From Phytophthora sp. 'mugwort' (taxonomy: Eukaryota; Oomycota; Peronosporomycetes; Peronosporales; Peronosporaceae): a DNA stretch of 64,000 nucleotides. The notes beneath the pieces are model-generated. The model searched no databases, was not told where the DNA came from, and was given only the letters and a program-made list of their open reading frames with translations. Position numbers and translations under genes: made by a program. The stretch lies in the NCBI GenBank assembly GCA_033558025.1, contig JAUCEF010000009.1, positions 3,472,001 through 3,536,000 of the forward strand, read 5' to 3'. Of the stretch, positions 61,991 to 64,000 are shown in pieces (the stretch's first letter is position 1; every line of letters begins with the position of its first letter).

Positions 61991-62951
61991 GCAATGGACA
62001 TATTGCCCTTAATGGTGTAGCTTCTGTCTGGTTTTGACTGTGATCATCGCTGCAGAATTGAGAATGGGATCTATAGCAGCGGAGGCAGCCCGCTTTGTGT
62101 ACTGAGTGGCGATGGTGTGGGCGCGATCACTGCAAGCTACTGCCCCTTTCACGCTTAATCTGAATGGTGCAATCAACGTTATATTTCGACGAGCGCTATA
62201 ATCGAATTTGACTTTGTTATTTACATTCGAATATTCGAATAGAGTGTCTAGGTGCATCTGCCACTTCCGGTTTTTAGAAAAGGAATTAAATAACCAAAAT
62301 CCTTGGGGGGAGGGGGGGGTAAACTGCTGCTCTCGCGTTAATTTTTTGGTGCTTATTAGCAAACAAACTGGTTTGTGAAGAAGATGTAAGCAGTGCCCCG
62401 ACAAATTCGAGCCAGCAATTACGTCGTTCCACCCCCAGAAAGAAGTCGTTCCACGACGTATCCGCGTCCAGAGTGATCGGTGATCAAGCGCCACTGTCGC
62501 AACCAAACGTTGCAATCCTCTCGCCTTCCATTCATTTGCGGGTAGTGTTGTTCTTCCGTCAAATTGTTTTGGCCGGGAAAATCGTTTTATATTCTGTTTT
62601 GCAGATAAATCCGAGCGATTTTGTCTGACAAAACCGCGAAGCTTCTAGATTTGGAAAAATATCTTGCATTTCGGGTTTCTCACAGATATTTAGACTCTAA
62701 TTTTCGATGTCGTACACAGCTTTTGACTTCGCGCCACATCCGAGTTCAACGCACTCTGCATTCTGCACTCACCCCGCGCTGCCGCTGAGGCCGCTAGCAC
62801 AAACCCTCGCACAGTGAACATTCATGCTAGACCACCTACACTCACCGCACTGCCGTACGCTCCTGTCCAGGTGCAGACGGGAATCACGTCGCATGAGGTA
62901 TGAAGGTCAACGGCACAATGAGGCTAATATATCGCTATCGCTGCAGCTGCC
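61991..62951. other. no recognised gene
   Basis: A 168-codon minus-strand ORF (62009-62515) is unrecognisable and crosses a G-run near 62313. From 62700 the sequence becomes a Cys/Ala/His-poor upstream flank of the hAT gene. Confidence 0.25.
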
Positions 62952-64000
62952 ATGCCGTTAGGAAGACCAAGATTACCCATGTGGGGTTATTTTGAAGGTT
63001 TCGAAGCGTCGAAGAATGCTCAGTGTTCAAGCTGCAACGAGATGATCACTAATGCGAAGGTTGAGAAGATGGAATGCCACATCCTGAAGCGCTGCGATAA
63101 ATGGAGTGCGAGAGAGCGGATAGACTACATCAAAGCCGCCGCTTAAAAATTGCAGGGCAAGAAGCATCGCGCAAGCATCGACTCAACGACTTCGAGGGAT
63201 GATTCTGCTGATGGTCCGTTGGGCCAAGACGAGTTCAACAAGATCATCTGCAACCACATTATATTAACACTGAGGCCCATTTCGCGTCGTTGAAGAGGAA
63301 ACCTTTCATGATTCCACGTTAAAGGGCCGGGATCCTGGGCTGAAGATGCCGTCGCGGAAGCTGGTTTCTGGACGCATTCTTACCGAAGCTTTTGAAGAGG
63401 AGAGAGCGAAGCGTAGTGCAAAACGCTTCGAGGCATGCCGTACGTCTGGTTACAGCTAATGTTGGTGCTACATCTGTGAATCATCAAAAGAAATTAACGC
63501 TGTGCTTACGCGCCAAATATGAAGCTAAAGCTCTGGAAGTCTGTTGCAACTGGCGCAGATTCACAGACTGGTGAATACATCGCGGATTTGGTTTTGAAGC
63601 GGTGGATGAGGTGGATGAAGCGGTTGGTAAAAATGGATTTGTCACGGGCGCACTTTTTTTACGGATAATGCGAAGGCGCGCCTTCTAAACCAGCCTCTGC
63701 CCATGGGGAACGCGTACGAGTCGCCATTCTTCGCAGTCAACGCATCCACATTGGCAGAGACAAGTAATTCCATCTCTTGGGGCGTTGGCTCGTCAGAGAT
63801 TCGTGAAGAATTTGCAGAAATTCGGCGATGCAATCAGCGTGGGCAATTCTGGATTCGAAAGGGTTTATCTGTTCTGGCTATGGGGCTCACACGATGAACC
63901 TTCTCCTGCAAGATATCGCCAGGTTGAATTTAGTGAAGGAGGTGATGACGAAAACCTCACGCGTGCCAGATACATTCGAGACCGAAATCTGCTATTAGCG
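62952..64000 (+). pseudogene. hAT-family transposase, truncated by the window end
   Basis: ATG 62952 starts MPLGRPRLPMWGYFEGFEAS with a BED-like finger (CSSCNEMITNAKVEKMECHI). Later frames show FRVVEEETFHDSTLK and MPSRKLVSGRILTEAFEEER (about 63284-63410), TGEYIADLVLKRWM (about 63566) and HTMNLLLQDIARLNLVKEVM (about 63885-63945), which are hAT core landmarks. Frame changes near 63150, 63290, 63470 and 63600 break it. An extra segment at about 63680-63850 interrupts the core, with no hAT similarity I can see. Confidence 0.7.

Noticed and set aside
1..64000. Secreted effectors (RXLR-EER or Crinkler LFLAK) and CRISPR arrays
   Set aside because: I looked for signal peptides followed by RXLR/EER or LxLFLAK motifs and for regularly spaced direct repeats, and saw none that hold up; a eukaryotic genome is not expected to have CRISPR.

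Overview
This window looks like nuclear DNA of an oomycete, most likely Phytophthora or a close relative. The reasons are compact genes with short GT..AG introns (roughly 50-120 bp), GC-rich third codon positions, oomycete-type bZIP factors whose basic region carries a Tyr-Tyr pair, and dense Ty3/gypsy, hAT, pogo/Tigger and piggyBac-like elements. All family calls come from reading the translations by eye; no database search was run.

Layout. 1-21 kb is repeat-dominated: an acidic ORF; an old Ty3/gypsy element with 213-bp LTRs (1260-6491); then a minus-strand chromovirus with ~420-bp LTRs (7211-19832). The chromovirus carries a LINE, a tRNA-like SINE head and a 1,475-bp solo-LTR-like element flanked by a TACT duplication. 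A hAT fragment and a 31-bp perfect palindrome follow at 20.4-20.7 kb.

21-34.2 kb is a gene island of housekeeping genes: a TMF/golgin coiled-coil protein (+), TRM112 (-, five exons reconstructed), a nucleostemin-like GTPase GNL3 (+), RPAP2/Rtr1 CTD phosphatase (-, five exons), mitochondrial enoyl-CoA hydratase (+, two exons) and poly(A) polymerase (-, eight exons). TRM112/GNL3 and RPAP2/ECHS1 are divergent pairs with short shared promoters. ECHS1 and PAP converge.

34.2-38.6 kb holds a two-exon gene remnant, hAT and pogo pseudogenes. At 38.8 kb is an intact mitochondrial carrier. 40.6-52.6 kb carries three same-strand bZIP genes; two share an intron position and a START-like C-terminal region. 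They are separated by a 4.5-kb intron-containing piggyBac-like element and a 1.76-kb Tigger/pogo element with perfect 18-bp TIRs and a TA duplication.

52.8-64 kb is again repeat-rich: hAT and pogo pseudogenes, a degenerate relative of the nested LTR, and a hAT element cut by the window end.

Functionally, the island groups genes for ribosome biogenesis and translation (TRM112, GNL3) and for RNA polymerase II and mRNA 3'-end biology (RPAP2, PAP). The bZIP cluster is the most distinctive host content. Nearly every transposon ORF carries frameshifts or stops, so the mobile fraction appears mostly dead.
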